DNA of 64,000 nucleotides from NCBI GenBank assembly GCA_020073145.1, contig JAIQFS010000003.1, forward strand, positions 124,001 to 188,000. Direction: 5' to 3'. A model generated the notes under the pieces. The model saw only the letters and a list, made by a program, of their open reading frames with translations. It searched no databases and was not told the origin of the DNA. The translations under genes and the position numbers were made by a program. This stretch comes from Terriglobia bacterium. Lineage in GTDB: Bacteria > Acidobacteriota > Terriglobia > Bryobacterales > Bryobacteraceae. Positions within the stretch are counted from its first letter, which is position 1. Each line of letters begins with the position of its first letter. Shown piece by piece: positions 35,242 to 44,834 of this stretch.

Positions 35242-35260
35242 CCGGGTGATAGTGACCCGG
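35242..35260 (+). promoter_or_regulatory. Leader hairpin upstream of export cluster
   Basis: CCGGGT and ACCCGG form a 6-bp stem with a 7-nt loop, 25 bp before the first adaptor gene. It lies in the 203-bp spacer between divergent scpA and the export genes. Its role is unknown. Confidence 0.4.
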
Positions 35261-35285
35261 ATCTAGGGCTGGAAGGAACCGAAGA

Positions 35286-36704
35286 ATGTCATCGTTTTTT
35301 AGCAGTGCGCCAATCCCGAGCGAAGGGCCCCAGGGCCTACCGGCGGTTCCGCGAGGTCCCGGTCCGGCGATTGTGCCGCGCCCGGTGGAGCCGAAGCGGC
35401 CGCGCAAGATGGCTGGGATCCTGCTGGTCACGGTGTTGGTCGTGGCGGGCGGCTTGGCGTGGTACTGGAATACGCAGTCTAACGCGAAGGACACCACCGG
35501 CGGCCCGATCGCGGCGGTGCCGACCTTAGCTCTGGCGGCGGGAGACCTGCACGAGACGGTGCGCATCGCCGGCGTGGTATCGGCGGAACGGTTTGCGTCG
35601 ATCATGGCGCCGCGCATCCAGGGAAACCGGGGCAATTACAACCGTGGCGGACAGGGCGGAAATGGTCCGAACGGGCAGAATAACGACTTCAATCTCACCG
35701 TGACCAACCTGGTTGCCGCGGGCGCCAACGTAAAATCCGGCGACGTGGTTACCGAGTTCGACCTGACCGCGCAGCAACAGCGGCTGGACGATTACAAGGA
35801 CAACGTGGTGCAACTGGAGGCGAATCTCGCCCGTCTCAAGGCGAACCTCGCCTATTCCAGGGAGTCTCTGGCGCAGCAGGTCCGCAGCGCCAAGGCGGAC
35901 TGGGACAAGGCGAAGCTCGACCTGCAGACCGCGCCGATCCGCTCCCGAATCGATGCGGAAAAGTATCAGATCGCGGTAGATGAAGCCAAAGAGGCCTACG
36001 ACGAACTGGTCAAGCAAGCCAAGTTGCAGGAGGTTGCGCAAACCTCCGAGATCAAGGTTCAGGAAATCAACCGGGATCAATCGAAAATCGAGATGGACCG
36101 GGCAGCGGCCAATATCGAGCGGATGAAGATGAAGTCCCCCATCAACGGGATCGCGGTTCTGCAGACCCTCTTCCGCCAGGGCCAGATGGCGCAGGTTCGC
36201 GTCGGCGATCAGGTCAACCCGGGCCAGACCTTTCTTTCGATCGTCGACCCCAGCTCAATGGTGATCAATGCCATGGTGAACCAGGTGGAATCGGAGAAGC
36301 TCCGGTTAAGCCTGAAGGCCCATATCCGCCTGGATGCGTACCCGGATATCGAACTGCCGGGATCGATCATCGGAATTGGGGCCATGGCGACGACCAGCAA
36401 TATTCGCGCCTCCTACATCAGTCAGATTCCGGTGCGCCTGAAAATCGATCAGAGCAAGATCGATTCCCGGATTATTCCGGATCTTACGGCCAGCGCGGAG
36501 ATTGTGATCGATTCGGAAAGCAACACGATCATCGCTCCGCGAGAAGCGGTTTTTGACAACAGCGGCAAGCCGTATGTCTTCCTCCAGAGTCCGACGGGCT
36601 GGATTCGCAAACAGATTCAGCTGGGGCTGGAAAGCAACACAGCGGTGGCGGTGCGTTCGGGGCTGCAAAAAGGCGATGTGATTGCGCTCCAGCGTCCCAT
36701 GTAG
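35286..36704 (+). CDS. HlyD/MacA-type periplasmic adaptor subunit (first of three)
   Basis: The 472-residue protein has a Pro-rich cytoplasmic start, one membrane anchor (IAGILLVTVLVVAGGLAWYW region, about 42-60), a barrel/lipoyl half (LAAGDLHETVRIAGVVSAE), a Gly/Asn-rich loop (about 117-135), a long coiled coil (DDYKDNVVQLEANLARLKAN onward), the second lipoyl half (KMKSPINGIAVLQTLFRQGQ) and a C-terminal beta-barrel. Such adaptors connect an inner-membrane transporter to TolC. The start is supported by GGAAGGA upstream. Confidence 0.9.
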   Translation: MSSFFSSAPIPSEGPQGLPAVPRGPGPAIVPRPVEPKRPRKMAGILLVTVLVVAGGLAWYWNTQSNAKDTTGGPIAAVPTLALAAGDLHETVRIAGVVSAERFASIMAPRIQGNRGNYNRGGQGGNGPNGQNNDFNLTVTNLVAAGANVKSGDVVTEFDLTAQQQRLDDYKDNVVQLEANLARLKANLAYSRESLAQQVRSAKADWDKAKLDLQTAPIRSRIDAEKYQIAVDEAKEAYDELVKQAKLQEVAQTSEIKVQEINRDQSKIEMDRAAANIERMKMKSPINGIAVLQTLFRQGQMAQVRVGDQVNPGQTFLSIVDPSSMVINAMVNQVESEKLRLSLKAHIRLDAYPDIELPGSIIGIGAMATTSNIRASYISQIPVRLKIDQSKIDSRIIPDLTASAEIVIDSESNTIIAPREAVFDNSGKPYVFLQSPTGWIRKQIQLGLESNTAVAVRSGLQKGDVIALQRPM

Positions 36705-36750
36705 GCGACGGAACGCCTTTCAGCTAAACCTCAAATAACGGTGCAGTAGT

Positions 36751-38082
36751 ATGCCATCAAAAGATCTGAAACCCAAACAACGCTTAGGCCAAACTCATTA
36801 CGTGCGCCGCAAGATTATCAACTGGAGCTTGGCGCTCTTGATCGGCGGAGGCGTCGTGTTCGCCGGTTACCGGTACACCAACACCACCACCGTCGACGTT
36901 CCCGTGGTGCGGGTGCGGCGCGGGGATTTCATCATCAGCGTGCGCACCCGCGGAGAATTGGCGAGTTCCCATTCCATCATCTTGAACGCGCCCCAGGTGC
37001 AAAATCTCCGTCTCGTGAAGCTGGCGCAATCGGGGAAGTTCATCCACAAAGGCGACTTGGTGGCGGAATTCGACTCAGCCCAGATCGAAAATGCCGTCAT
37101 TCAGCGAACCACCAATGTCCGCTCCGCCGACAGCCAGATCCTGCAGATGAAGGCCAATCAGAAGATTGAAGACCAGGCCGATTCGATGAATCGGATGGCC
37201 AGCACCTACGACGTGGAGCGCGCCCGCCTGGACGCCAGCAAGGCCGCGGTCCTGTCGAAGATCGACGGGGAAAAGAACGCGATCACGGTGACGGTCACGG
37301 AGGGGGCGCTGCAGCGGCTGAATTCCCAAATTGCAGCCCACAAGGCGGGCCAGGAAGCCGATCTCACCAAGCTCACCCAGAACAAGGACAAGGCCGTTCG
37401 CGACCTGACGCTGGCTCAGGACTACCTGACCAAGGTGGAGATCCGCGCCCCTCAGGACGGCATGGTGAACATTCTGCCCAACACCTTCGTCAACGGCCAG
37501 TTCGGGCAGACCCCTCCCGCGTATAAGGAGGGCGACGACGTTCGAACCGGCTCGCCGATCGCCGAAATTCCGGACCTGACCCAAATGTACGTCGATCTCA
37601 AGATGGATGAGGTGGACCGGGGGCGGCTCCGATTGGGCCAGACGGTTCGCGTGCGCATCGATGCCGTTCCCGACCGGGAATTCACGGCCGAGCTCAACTG
37701 GATCAGCCCGATCGCGGCGCTCTTGTTCAAAGGCATCAACGCCAGCGGCGGCCGGCCCAGCCCGAACACGGAAAAGACCTTTCCGGCCCGCGCGCAGCTC
37801 AAGAACCTGGACCCGCGCTTGCGACCCGGGATGAGTTCGACGGCGGAGGTGATTATCGAGCGGGAGCCTTCCGCGCTTCTGATCCCGATCCGCGCCAGCT
37901 TCACTGAGAACGGCAAGCCCGCGGTCTACGTGCAGACCGGCGAGCAATTCCATCTGCGGTATATCCAGATTGGGAAGCGCAACGATGACGACCTGGTCGT
38001 GACTTCGGGGCTGAAGGAAGGCGACCTGGTGACCCTGGAGGATCCGATCGAGGCCGCCAAGAAGGCTAAGAAGAAACTGTAG
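36751..38082 (+). CDS. HlyD/MacA-type periplasmic adaptor subunit (second of three)
   Basis: The 443-residue protein has a membrane anchor at about 28-44 (WSLALLIGGGVVFAGYRY), the FIISVRTRGELASSHSIILNAP lipoyl half, coiled coil (about 110-225), the return strand KVEIRAPQDGMVNILPN and a beta-barrel (YVDLKMDEVDRGRLRLGQ). It ends with Lys-rich KKAKKKL. It follows the first adaptor after 46 bp and is its paralogue, so the cluster probably arose by duplication. Confidence 0.9.
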   Translation: MPSKDLKPKQRLGQTHYVRRKIINWSLALLIGGGVVFAGYRYTNTTTVDVPVVRVRRGDFIISVRTRGELASSHSIILNAPQVQNLRLVKLAQSGKFIHKGDLVAEFDSAQIENAVIQRTTNVRSADSQILQMKANQKIEDQADSMNRMASTYDVERARLDASKAAVLSKIDGEKNAITVTVTEGALQRLNSQIAAHKAGQEADLTKLTQNKDKAVRDLTLAQDYLTKVEIRAPQDGMVNILPNTFVNGQFGQTPPAYKEGDDVRTGSPIAEIPDLTQMYVDLKMDEVDRGRLRLGQTVRVRIDAVPDREFTAELNWISPIAALLFKGINASGGRPSPNTEKTFPARAQLKNLDPRLRPGMSSTAEVIIEREPSALLIPIRASFTENGKPAVYVQTGEQFHLRYIQIGKRNDDDLVVTSGLKEGDLVTLEDPIEAAKKAKKKL

Positions 38083-38115
38083 TCGTTGAGGCGTGAGCAG
38101 GGACAATCGTTCTTC

Positions 38116-40128
38116 ATGAAGAAAGTATTCATTCGTTTATTCGGGCTGGCGGTGCTGGCGGTTGCCGGTTGGGGCGGGTACCGCTTTGTCAAGCAGTTAC
38201 CCGAGCGGCAGGACCAGATTCCCACCACAAAGGTGCAGCAGAGCGACGTCGTAATTCGCGCGTATTCGCGCGGAGAGCTGCGCGCGGTGCGAACGGCAAC
38301 GATTACCGCGCCCAATCTGGGCGGCAACGTGCAAGTGACCGCGGTTGCGCCCAATGGCGCTTTGGCCCACGAGAAAGACCTGATTGTGGAGTTCGACGAT
38401 TCCGAACGCCGTGCCGCTCTCGAACAAAACAATCTGCAGGTGCGGCAGGCCGACGAGCAGATCGCGGAGCAGAAAGCCAATATTGCCATTCAGAAGAGCC
38501 AGGACGATGTAAATCTCTTACGGGCGAAATACTCCGTCCGGAACGCCGAACTGGATGTCCAACGCGCCCCCGTCCTTTCCGAGATCGATGCCAAGAAGAA
38601 CGCGCTGACGCTGGAGCAGGCCAAGAAGGCGTTGGCGCAACTCCAGAGCGACATTCAATCCCGCTACGAACAGGGGGAAGCGCAGTTGGCCGTATTGGCG
38701 GAGCAGCGCAACCGCGCGCTGATCCAAGTGCGCCAGGAAACGCAACGGCTCCAGCAGACCAAACAGCTTTCGCCGATCGAAGGGCTCGTGGCGGTGCGGC
38801 AAAACCGCACGGGGAACCAGAACTTTGGCCAGACTCCGCCGGACATCCGCGATGGGGACAACCTGCAGCCGGGTGTGCAGGTGGCCGATGTGCTGGATCT
38901 GTCCGAGCTCGAAGTGGTGGCCAAGGTGGGTGAATTGGATCGCGCCAACCTCCAGGAGGGCCAAGAGGCCCAGCTACGGCTCGATGCTCTTCCGGATCAG
39001 ACGTTCCGCGGAAAAATCAAATCCATGAGCGGTACCGCGTCACAGGATGTCTTTTCCGGCGATCCGTCGAAGAAGTTCGAAGTCGTATTTTCGCTCGACA
39101 TGCGCCAGCTCCTGACGGCGCTGGGCATGAAGCCCGCGGACATCGACCATGTCATGGCGACAGCCGTGCAAAATGCCAAGAGGCCGATTCAGAACACCGC
39201 CGGATCGTTCTTTGCGAGTTTGCGCGGCGGCGGGGCGGAGGGCGGAGGGTTCCCTGGAGGTGGTGACGCAGCGCCTGCCGCGGGCGGCCCGGGTGGCGGA
39301 GAAAATGGTGGATTCGGAGGAGGACGCGGCGGCCGGGGGCGCGGTGGCGCAGGCGGTGGATTCGGCGCCGGCGGCCCAGGCGGTGGATTTGCGGGCGGCC
39401 AGGGTGGCGGGTTTGGCGCCGCCGGTCCGGGTGCTCCGGGCGGTGGATTTGCGGGTGGGGGCCGCGGGGGCCGCGGCGGATTCAATAACGAGGCATTCGC
39501 CGGTCTGACCGATGAGCAGCGCCAGCAGGCCCAGCAGTTGATGCGGCAGGGCTTCCAAAGCGGGCAGATCACGGCCGAGAATCGCGATAAGGCGATCCAG
39601 GACATTGTGACCCGGGTCAAGTCGGGCCAGGCGGGAAGCGCAGCGCCGGCCGGAGGCAACCCTCCCGCGGCCGGCCGCGGCGGGGCCGCGAATCTCCCGG
39701 GCGGCGATCAACTGGAGGCTCTGTTGCGGCGCGCGGGCACTTCTCAATACAGCGATCAGGAGCGGGCGAACGCCAAGCTCCCCGTGCCGCCTGAAGAGGA
39801 TTCCCAAGTCCAGGTTCTGCTGCGGCCCGGCCTGCTGGCCGATGTGCAGATCCAAATCGAAAGGATCGCGAACGCTCTGCACGTTCCCGCGCAAGCGGTA
39901 TTCACCAAGAACGGCAAGCCGACGGTGTTCGTGCAGCAGAAGAACGGCAGGTTCGAGCCGCACGAGGTCCAATTGTCGAAACAGAGCGAGTCGGTCATGG
40001 TGTTGTCTTCCGGAGTCGAACCCGGCCAGATTGTGGCGCTGGCCGACCCCACCGCCAGCAAGTCCGACAAGAAGGACGAGAAGAAATCGCAAGGCAACGC
40101 CATGGGCGGTCTGCCGGGAGGCAAATAA
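38116..40128 (+). CDS. HlyD-type adaptor with Gly-rich insertion (third of three)
   Basis: From MKKVFIRLFG (ATG 38116) the protein has 670 residues, far longer than its two paralogues. The anchor, lipoyl half (VIRAYSRGELRAVRTATITAP), coiled coil and barrel (LDLSELEVVAKVGELDRANL) are standard up to about residue 365. Then comes a Gly-rich low-complexity block at about 370-459, a helical stretch (LTDEQRQQAQQLMRQGFQSG), and the final barrel strands that the paralogues have directly. The insert therefore splits the membrane-proximal barrel. The permease gene follows after one base. Confidence 0.88.
   Translation: MKKVFIRLFGLAVLAVAGWGGYRFVKQLPERQDQIPTTKVQQSDVVIRAYSRGELRAVRTATITAPNLGGNVQVTAVAPNGALAHEKDLIVEFDDSERRAALEQNNLQVRQADEQIAEQKANIAIQKSQDDVNLLRAKYSVRNAELDVQRAPVLSEIDAKKNALTLEQAKKALAQLQSDIQSRYEQGEAQLAVLAEQRNRALIQVRQETQRLQQTKQLSPIEGLVAVRQNRTGNQNFGQTPPDIRDGDNLQPGVQVADVLDLSELEVVAKVGELDRANLQEGQEAQLRLDALPDQTFRGKIKSMSGTASQDVFSGDPSKKFEVVFSLDMRQLLTALGMKPADIDHVMATAVQNAKRPIQNTAGSFFASLRGGGAEGGGFPGGGDAAPAAGGPGGGENGGFGGGRGGRGRGGAGGGFGAGGPGGGFAGGQGGGFGAAGPGAPGGGFAGGGRGGRGGFNNEAFAGLTDEQRQQAQQLMRQGFQSGQITAENRDKAIQDIVTRVKSGQAGSAAPAGGNPPAAGRGGAANLPGGDQLEALLRRAGTSQYSDQERANAKLPVPPEEDSQVQVLLRPGLLADVQIQIERIANALHVPAQAVFTKNGKPTVFVQQKNGRFEPHEVQLSKQSESVMVLSSGVEPGQIVALADPTASKSDKKDEKKSQGNAMGGLPGGK
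39224..39490 (+). repeat. Gly-rich low-complexity coding repeat
   Basis: Roughly 270 bases of GGN-rich codons encode runs such as GGGAEGGGFPGGG and repeated GGGFAGG and GGRGG units. The nucleotide units (GGCGGTGGATTTGCGGG and variants) recur imperfectly, so replication slippage may change its length. Confidence 0.8.
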
Positions 40129-40129
40129 C

Positions 40130-41383
40130 ATGGGGCTTTCCCATATCCTGCCCGAACTGAAGATGGGGCTGGCGAGCCTGTTCGCGCACAAGCTGCGCAG
40201 CCTGCTCACCATGCTGGGTATGATCTTCGGGGTAGGCGCCGTGGTGGCCATGCTCTCGATCACGGCCGGCGCCCAGAAGGAGATGATGAGCTTCATCGAC
40301 CAGCTCGGGGTGAATAACATCATCATTGAGGCGCGCGAAGCTGTGGATCAGAACGAGCTGCAGACCGTGCGGGCCACTTCGCCGGGCCTGAGTTTCCGCG
40401 ATTACCGCGCGCTCTCCGAGAATGTGGCGGGACTGGTCGCGATTACGCCGCGCAAGCGCTTCAAACCCCAACGCGTGCTCCCCAAGACGGCCCAGGAGCC
40501 GCCTCAGTTAATCGGAGTTCTCCCCAATTTTGTGGAGATCAACAGCCTGAAGCTGGTGTCCGGCCGGTTTTTCACCGAGGAAGAGAACCGCGCCTCGGCC
40601 GCGGTGTGCGTGCTGGGAGAGAGCGTCAAAGTCAACCTGCTCGGCTATGATGACGCCATCGGCAAGTACGTCAAGATCAACGACACCTGGCTGCAGGTGA
40701 TCGGCGTGTTGACGCAGCAGGCCGGTGGCGACGCCGACAACGAAGGGGTGCAAGCCGCCAACCGCAACAATCTGGTGATCGTACCGCTCAACACCGCGAT
40801 GCGGCGATTCGAAGACAACTCCAGTTACTTGAAGGACGAGATCGACGGGATCTACATGAAGGTGCAGCCCACCGTGGATTCGATCGAAACCTCCAACGTG
40901 GTGCGGGCGATTCTGACCGCCACTCACAAGGACGCGGGCGACTTTACCGTGATTGTGCCCGCGGGCCTTCTCGAAGAGCGCAAGCGCACGCAGTCCATCT
41001 TCAGCATCGTGATGATCTGCATCGCCGGCATCTCGCTGCTGGTGGGCGGCATCGGCATCATGAACATCATGCTGGCCACGGTCTTGGAACGCACTCGCGA
41101 GATCGGCATTCGCCGGGCGATCGGCGCGCGCCAGGGCGACATCGTGCGGCAGTTCCTCACCGAAGCCGTGATGATCTCGATCCTGGGTGGGTTGATCGGG
41201 ATCGCTTTCGGCTTTAGCCTTTCGCGCGTCATCGCTTCGGTGGCGGGCTGGTCGACCGTCGTGACCGGCTCTTCGATCGCCGTCGCATTTGGCGTGTCGG
41301 TATTCATTGGTTTGTTGTTCGGCATCTATCCGGCCGTGCAGGCCGCGAAACTGGATCCCATCGAAGCCATCCGCTACGAGTAA
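40130..41383 (+). CDS. MacB-type ABC transporter permease (no ATPase domain)
   Basis: The 417-residue protein has an N-terminal membrane segment (SLLTMLGMIFGVGAVVAMLS), a large periplasmic MacB_PCD domain (about 50-280) and three C-terminal FtsX membrane segments (ICIAGISLLVGGIGIMNIML, ISILGGLIGIAFGFSLSRVI, and the last near GVSVFIGLLFGIYPAVQAAK). Unlike MacB it lacks the N-terminal nucleotide-binding domain, and no ATPase gene lies in the cluster. It probably uses an ATPase encoded elsewhere. The gene overlaps no other; the TolC gene starts 5 bp later. Confidence 0.92.
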   Translation: MGLSHILPELKMGLASLFAHKLRSLLTMLGMIFGVGAVVAMLSITAGAQKEMMSFIDQLGVNNIIIEAREAVDQNELQTVRATSPGLSFRDYRALSENVAGLVAITPRKRFKPQRVLPKTAQEPPQLIGVLPNFVEINSLKLVSGRFFTEEENRASAAVCVLGESVKVNLLGYDDAIGKYVKINDTWLQVIGVLTQQAGGDADNEGVQAANRNNLVIVPLNTAMRRFEDNSSYLKDEIDGIYMKVQPTVDSIETSNVVRAILTATHKDAGDFTVIVPAGLLEERKRTQSIFSIVMICIAGISLLVGGIGIMNIMLATVLERTREIGIRRAIGARQGDIVRQFLTEAVMISILGGLIGIAFGFSLSRVIASVAGWSTVVTGSSIAVAFGVSVFIGLLFGIYPAVQAAKLDPIEAIRYE

Positions 41384-41388
41384 CAAAT

Positions 41389-43038
41389 ATGCTATTTCGA
41401 TTCTTGATCGCTGCAACCCTGACGGCGGGCTGCGCCTTGGCGCAGATCTCGTCATTCCCCAAGCCCTCGTATTTCCGCGAGACGTTTCAGAAGACGCAGA
41501 CTAAGGTGGAACTGCAGAACCCGGCGCATCTGAAGGATTTCGTGGCGGACGGCAAGCTCGAGTTGTCCCTGAAGAATTACCTGGCGCTGGTGATGGCCAA
41601 CAACACCGACGTCCAGCTCCAGTTGATTAGCCTGGAAATTCCGAAGAACAATATCTTGCAGCAATACGGCCTGTGGGACCCGAAGGCCACGGCCAGTTTT
41701 TCTGCCACACGCTCCACCACCGTGCCGACTAACGCCACCACGGCCGCCAACGCCGCCGCCTTGACGAAATCGCTGAACCAGCCGTACAGCCTGGCCTATA
41801 CCCAGACCCTGCCCGAGGGCTTGCAGTACACGGCCCAGTTCTCCGGGGCGAAGACCTCAGCTACCAATTCGTTTAACAACTACAATCCGGCGCTCACTTC
41901 CAACCTGAGGATGAGTATCACCCAGCCGTTGATCCAGAACCGGGGCTCGTACGTGAACCGGATTCCGCTGATGGTGGCGCAGGTGAGCTACAAGATTTCG
42001 CAGTTCCAGCAAACCCAGCAGCTGCTGAGCCTCATCAACACGGCGGAAACGGCGTATTGGAACGTGGTCTCCGCGCGCGAGAACCTGAAAGTGGCGGAAT
42101 CGGGCCGGACCAATGCCGACGAGTTCTTGAAGTACATGCAAAAGCAGTTGGACCTGGGGGCTCTGTCCCCGCTCGATATTTACAACCCGCAGCAGTCCCT
42201 GGCTGCCGCCGATCTGACGGTGTCGCAAGCGCGATTCAATCTGGCTCAAGCCGAAGATTCGCTGCGCCATCAGATGGGCGCGGACCTGGATCCGGATATC
42301 CGCAAACTCCCGATCAATCTGACAGAGACGGTCGACCTCGGACCCGCCGATTCCCTTCCGCCCGACACCGAGCAGGAGGTGTCGAAGGCCTTGATGACTC
42401 ACCCGGCCATCCGACAGGCCACCCAGAAACTGGATTCCGACGATCTGGGCATCCAGTCGGCGAAAAACGGCCTGCTTCCGAACCTCTCGCTTTCCATGTC
42501 GTATCAATCGAACGGCACCGGGGGTGTGTATGACACCAGCCGTTCGACGCTCCTCGGCGGCGGTCCCAACGTAATCATTCCGGGCGGCATCACAGATGCG
42601 CTGGGGCAGATGTTTGGGTTTGGTTACCCAACCTACTTCGCCAGCCTGAACCTCACGCTTCCCATCCGAAACCGCGCCGCCTCGGCGGCCATGGCCACGG
42701 CGCTGGTCCAGAAAAAAAGCGATTCGCTCACTCTACGCAACCAGCAGCAAGCCATCCGGCTGAACATTCTCACCGCCTTGACCCGCCTGGAAGGCGCGAA
42801 GGAGCAGTTGAAGCTGGCCAAGGTGCAATTGGATTTCGCCCAGAAGAACCTGGACGCCGAGAACACGAAGTTTCAGCTCGGCACGGAAATCAACCAGAAC
42901 GTGATCAACGCGCAGCAGGTGCTGGTGCAGGCGCAATCGGCCGTGGTCACCAACCAGATCGGCGTGCGGCTCAATCTGCTGAACCTGCTCACCCAGACGG
43001 GCGAGCTGCTGGATGAACGCGGTATCGTAGTCAAGTAG
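41389..43038 (+). CDS. TolC-family outer-membrane efflux protein
   Basis: The 549-residue protein has a signal peptide (about 1-18, ending CALA). It has the paired TolC repeats: ELSLKNYLALVMANNTDVQ with long helices, then a second half with MSYQSNGTGG and LNLTLPIRNRAASAAMATAL. The helix-rich end QLDFAQKNLDAENTKFQLGT is typical. It forms the outer-membrane channel of the export system whose adaptors and permease precede it. Confidence 0.93.
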   Translation: MLFRFLIAATLTAGCALAQISSFPKPSYFRETFQKTQTKVELQNPAHLKDFVADGKLELSLKNYLALVMANNTDVQLQLISLEIPKNNILQQYGLWDPKATASFSATRSTTVPTNATTAANAAALTKSLNQPYSLAYTQTLPEGLQYTAQFSGAKTSATNSFNNYNPALTSNLRMSITQPLIQNRGSYVNRIPLMVAQVSYKISQFQQTQQLLSLINTAETAYWNVVSARENLKVAESGRTNADEFLKYMQKQLDLGALSPLDIYNPQQSLAAADLTVSQARFNLAQAEDSLRHQMGADLDPDIRKLPINLTETVDLGPADSLPPDTEQEVSKALMTHPAIRQATQKLDSDDLGIQSAKNGLLPNLSLSMSYQSNGTGGVYDTSRSTLLGGGPNVIIPGGITDALGQMFGFGYPTYFASLNLTLPIRNRAASAAMATALVQKKSDSLTLRNQQQAIRLNILTALTRLEGAKEQLKLAKVQLDFAQKNLDAENTKFQLGTEINQNVINAQQVLVQAQSAVVTNQIGVRLNLLNLLTQTGELLDERGIVVK

Positions 43039-43065
43039 CCCGGGCGCCGGCCCGGCCACTCCCTG

Positions 43066-43947
43066 ATGCCGACCGCCGTACTCGTGCTCTTGCTGGCGGC
43101 GGTACTCAGCATCCTTTGCTCCACGGTCCAGAAGCGCGTCCGGTCGGTATTGGAACATCGGCCGGGCTGGATTTGGGCGGTTCCGTTTCTCCTGAGCGGC
43201 GTCTTCTGCGCCTCGGCGTTGCTGATCGGTGCGTGGACTCCTCCCCTCACCCTTCTGGCTCTGGGGTACACCGCGGCGCCCGTGCTGTGCGTCTGGCTGG
43301 CCGGCCCGGGCCCGGCGGAGCGGCCCGCGGTTCTGGATTTCGCCGCGATTCTGCTGCTGTGGCTGCCTCTGGAATTTGCCGCCGGGGCCGGGCTGGTGCC
43401 GCGCCCGGCGCAAGGATACCTGCACCGCGTCGCTTACGGAATCGCGATTCTGCTCGGCCTGCTGCTGTTTCTCGGCAACCGTTCGTTTCCCGGAATGAAG
43501 TTTAACCTGCCGCGATCCGCGCGGGACGTGTGGCTGCCGCTGGCTGGTTTCGCCGTGTCGGCGCCGGTGTTGATCGCGCTCGGAATTTCGATCGGGTTCC
43601 TTCCGCCGGCCCACCGGCCCACCCAGTCCGCCGGCGCGATGGCCTCCGCGGTAGGCGTGATTTTCTTCGGGACGGCGCTGCCGGAAGAGATCCTGTTCCG
43701 GTCGCTCATCCAGAATCTCCTCATGCTGCGCTTTGGCTCGGGCTGGCGGACGCTGGTCGCGGCCAGCTTCATCTTCGGCGCCGCCCATCTGGATAACGGC
43801 CCGCAGGCGCTCCCCAACTGGCGTTACATGATCCTGGCGACGGTGGCGGGCGTGGCCTACGGCGCGGTCTTTCAGCGCGCCTCGAGCGTGCTCTCTCCGG
43901 CTGCGCTGCACATGCTGGTGGATTGGACCAAACACTTCTTTTTCTAG
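43066..43947 (+). CDS. CPBP family intramembrane glutamic endopeptidase
   Basis: The 293-residue polytopic protein has the CPBP (Rce1-like) motifs in order: EEILFR (Glu207, Glu208, Arg212), FIFGAAH with His241, and HMLVD with His282 and Asp286. Such proteases cleave membrane-embedded substrates, and some process exported peptides. The gene follows the TolC gene by 27 bp on the same strand and may belong to the export operon. Confidence 0.9.
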   Translation: MPTAVLVLLLAAVLSILCSTVQKRVRSVLEHRPGWIWAVPFLLSGVFCASALLIGAWTPPLTLLALGYTAAPVLCVWLAGPGPAERPAVLDFAAILLLWLPLEFAAGAGLVPRPAQGYLHRVAYGIAILLGLLLFLGNRSFPGMKFNLPRSARDVWLPLAGFAVSAPVLIALGISIGFLPPAHRPTQSAGAMASAVGVIFFGTALPEEILFRSLIQNLLMLRFGSGWRTLVAASFIFGAAHLDNGPQALPNWRYMILATVAGVAYGAVFQRASSVLSPAALHMLVDWTKHFFF

Positions 43948-44159
43948 ACTCGTCAGAAGAAATCGTGGGTTGATTCGGGCTCCGGCAGCTTGCCAAGTGA
44001 GTGGCATGGCGCGGAAGCAAGCGGCAGCGAAAAGCCTCTACCATAGAAACCGCGCCACACCCAGCTCGCCTGCCGCATCGGGTTGTTTTTGACGCGACCA
44101 ATTAGTTTTCCTCGTCGGAATATACGGTAAATTTGAAGGGCCGCCAAGACACGACGCAG

Positions 44160-44834
44160 CTACTGTTTTGTGGCAACAACCGTTTGCCGATTGGAAGACG
44201 CCTTCGTCGATTTCAGTTCTTGTCTCCACTCGGCAGCCTTCTCCGGCTTGCCCCACGCCTGATAGAGCTGGGCGATCCATTCGCCAGCGCGGTCCAGATG
44301 ATACAGGTCCGGGACTGCCATCCGGTCTTTCCGTGCAACCATCCCCCGATACCCTTCGAGCAGCAGCGGCTCAGCTTCGGCGTATTTCTTCTGTCCGGCC
44401 AGGCTGGCGCCGACCAAGCTCTCGGCACCGAAGCGCTGCCAGTCATCCGGCCGCTTCTTTACGTCGGTGGCCAACGCTTCGCGGGCGAGTGGTTCGCTTG
44501 CGGCGAACTTCCCCTGCGACTGCCAGGCCAACGCCAGGTCGGCCGCCGCCGCCATCGTGTCCGGGTTTTCCGGGCCCAGGGTGTGCCGGCGTCCCTCCAG
44601 GGCCTTGGCTGCAAAATCCTCCGCCAGGACGAACTTACCCTGTCGCTGGTACATGGATGCCACAGCCGAAAGAGTGAAAAGAGTATAGGGATGCTCGGGA
44701 CCCAACACCCGGCGCCGGGTTTCCAGGACTTGCAGGTAAAGCGGTTGGGCCAGTGCGTATTTGCCCTGGAGAGATTGGGACCATGCCAGATTGTTCATGG
44801 ACATCAACGTGTCGGGATGCTCGGGACCGAGCAC
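44160..44834 (-). pseudogene. C-terminal TPR part of the split kinase
   Basis: This frame continues the TPR array of the upstream kinase after a 2-nt deletion near 44831-44839. It carries VLGPEHPDTLMSMNNLAW, a second VLGPEHPYTLFTLSAVAS unit, a TLGPENPDTMAAAADLAL unit and a final helical tail ending VVATKQ. The reading frame stays open about 70 bp further upstream, but that extension does not match the TPR pattern. It has no start of its own with a good ribosome-binding site, so it is probably expressed only if the frame is restored. Confidence 0.75.
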
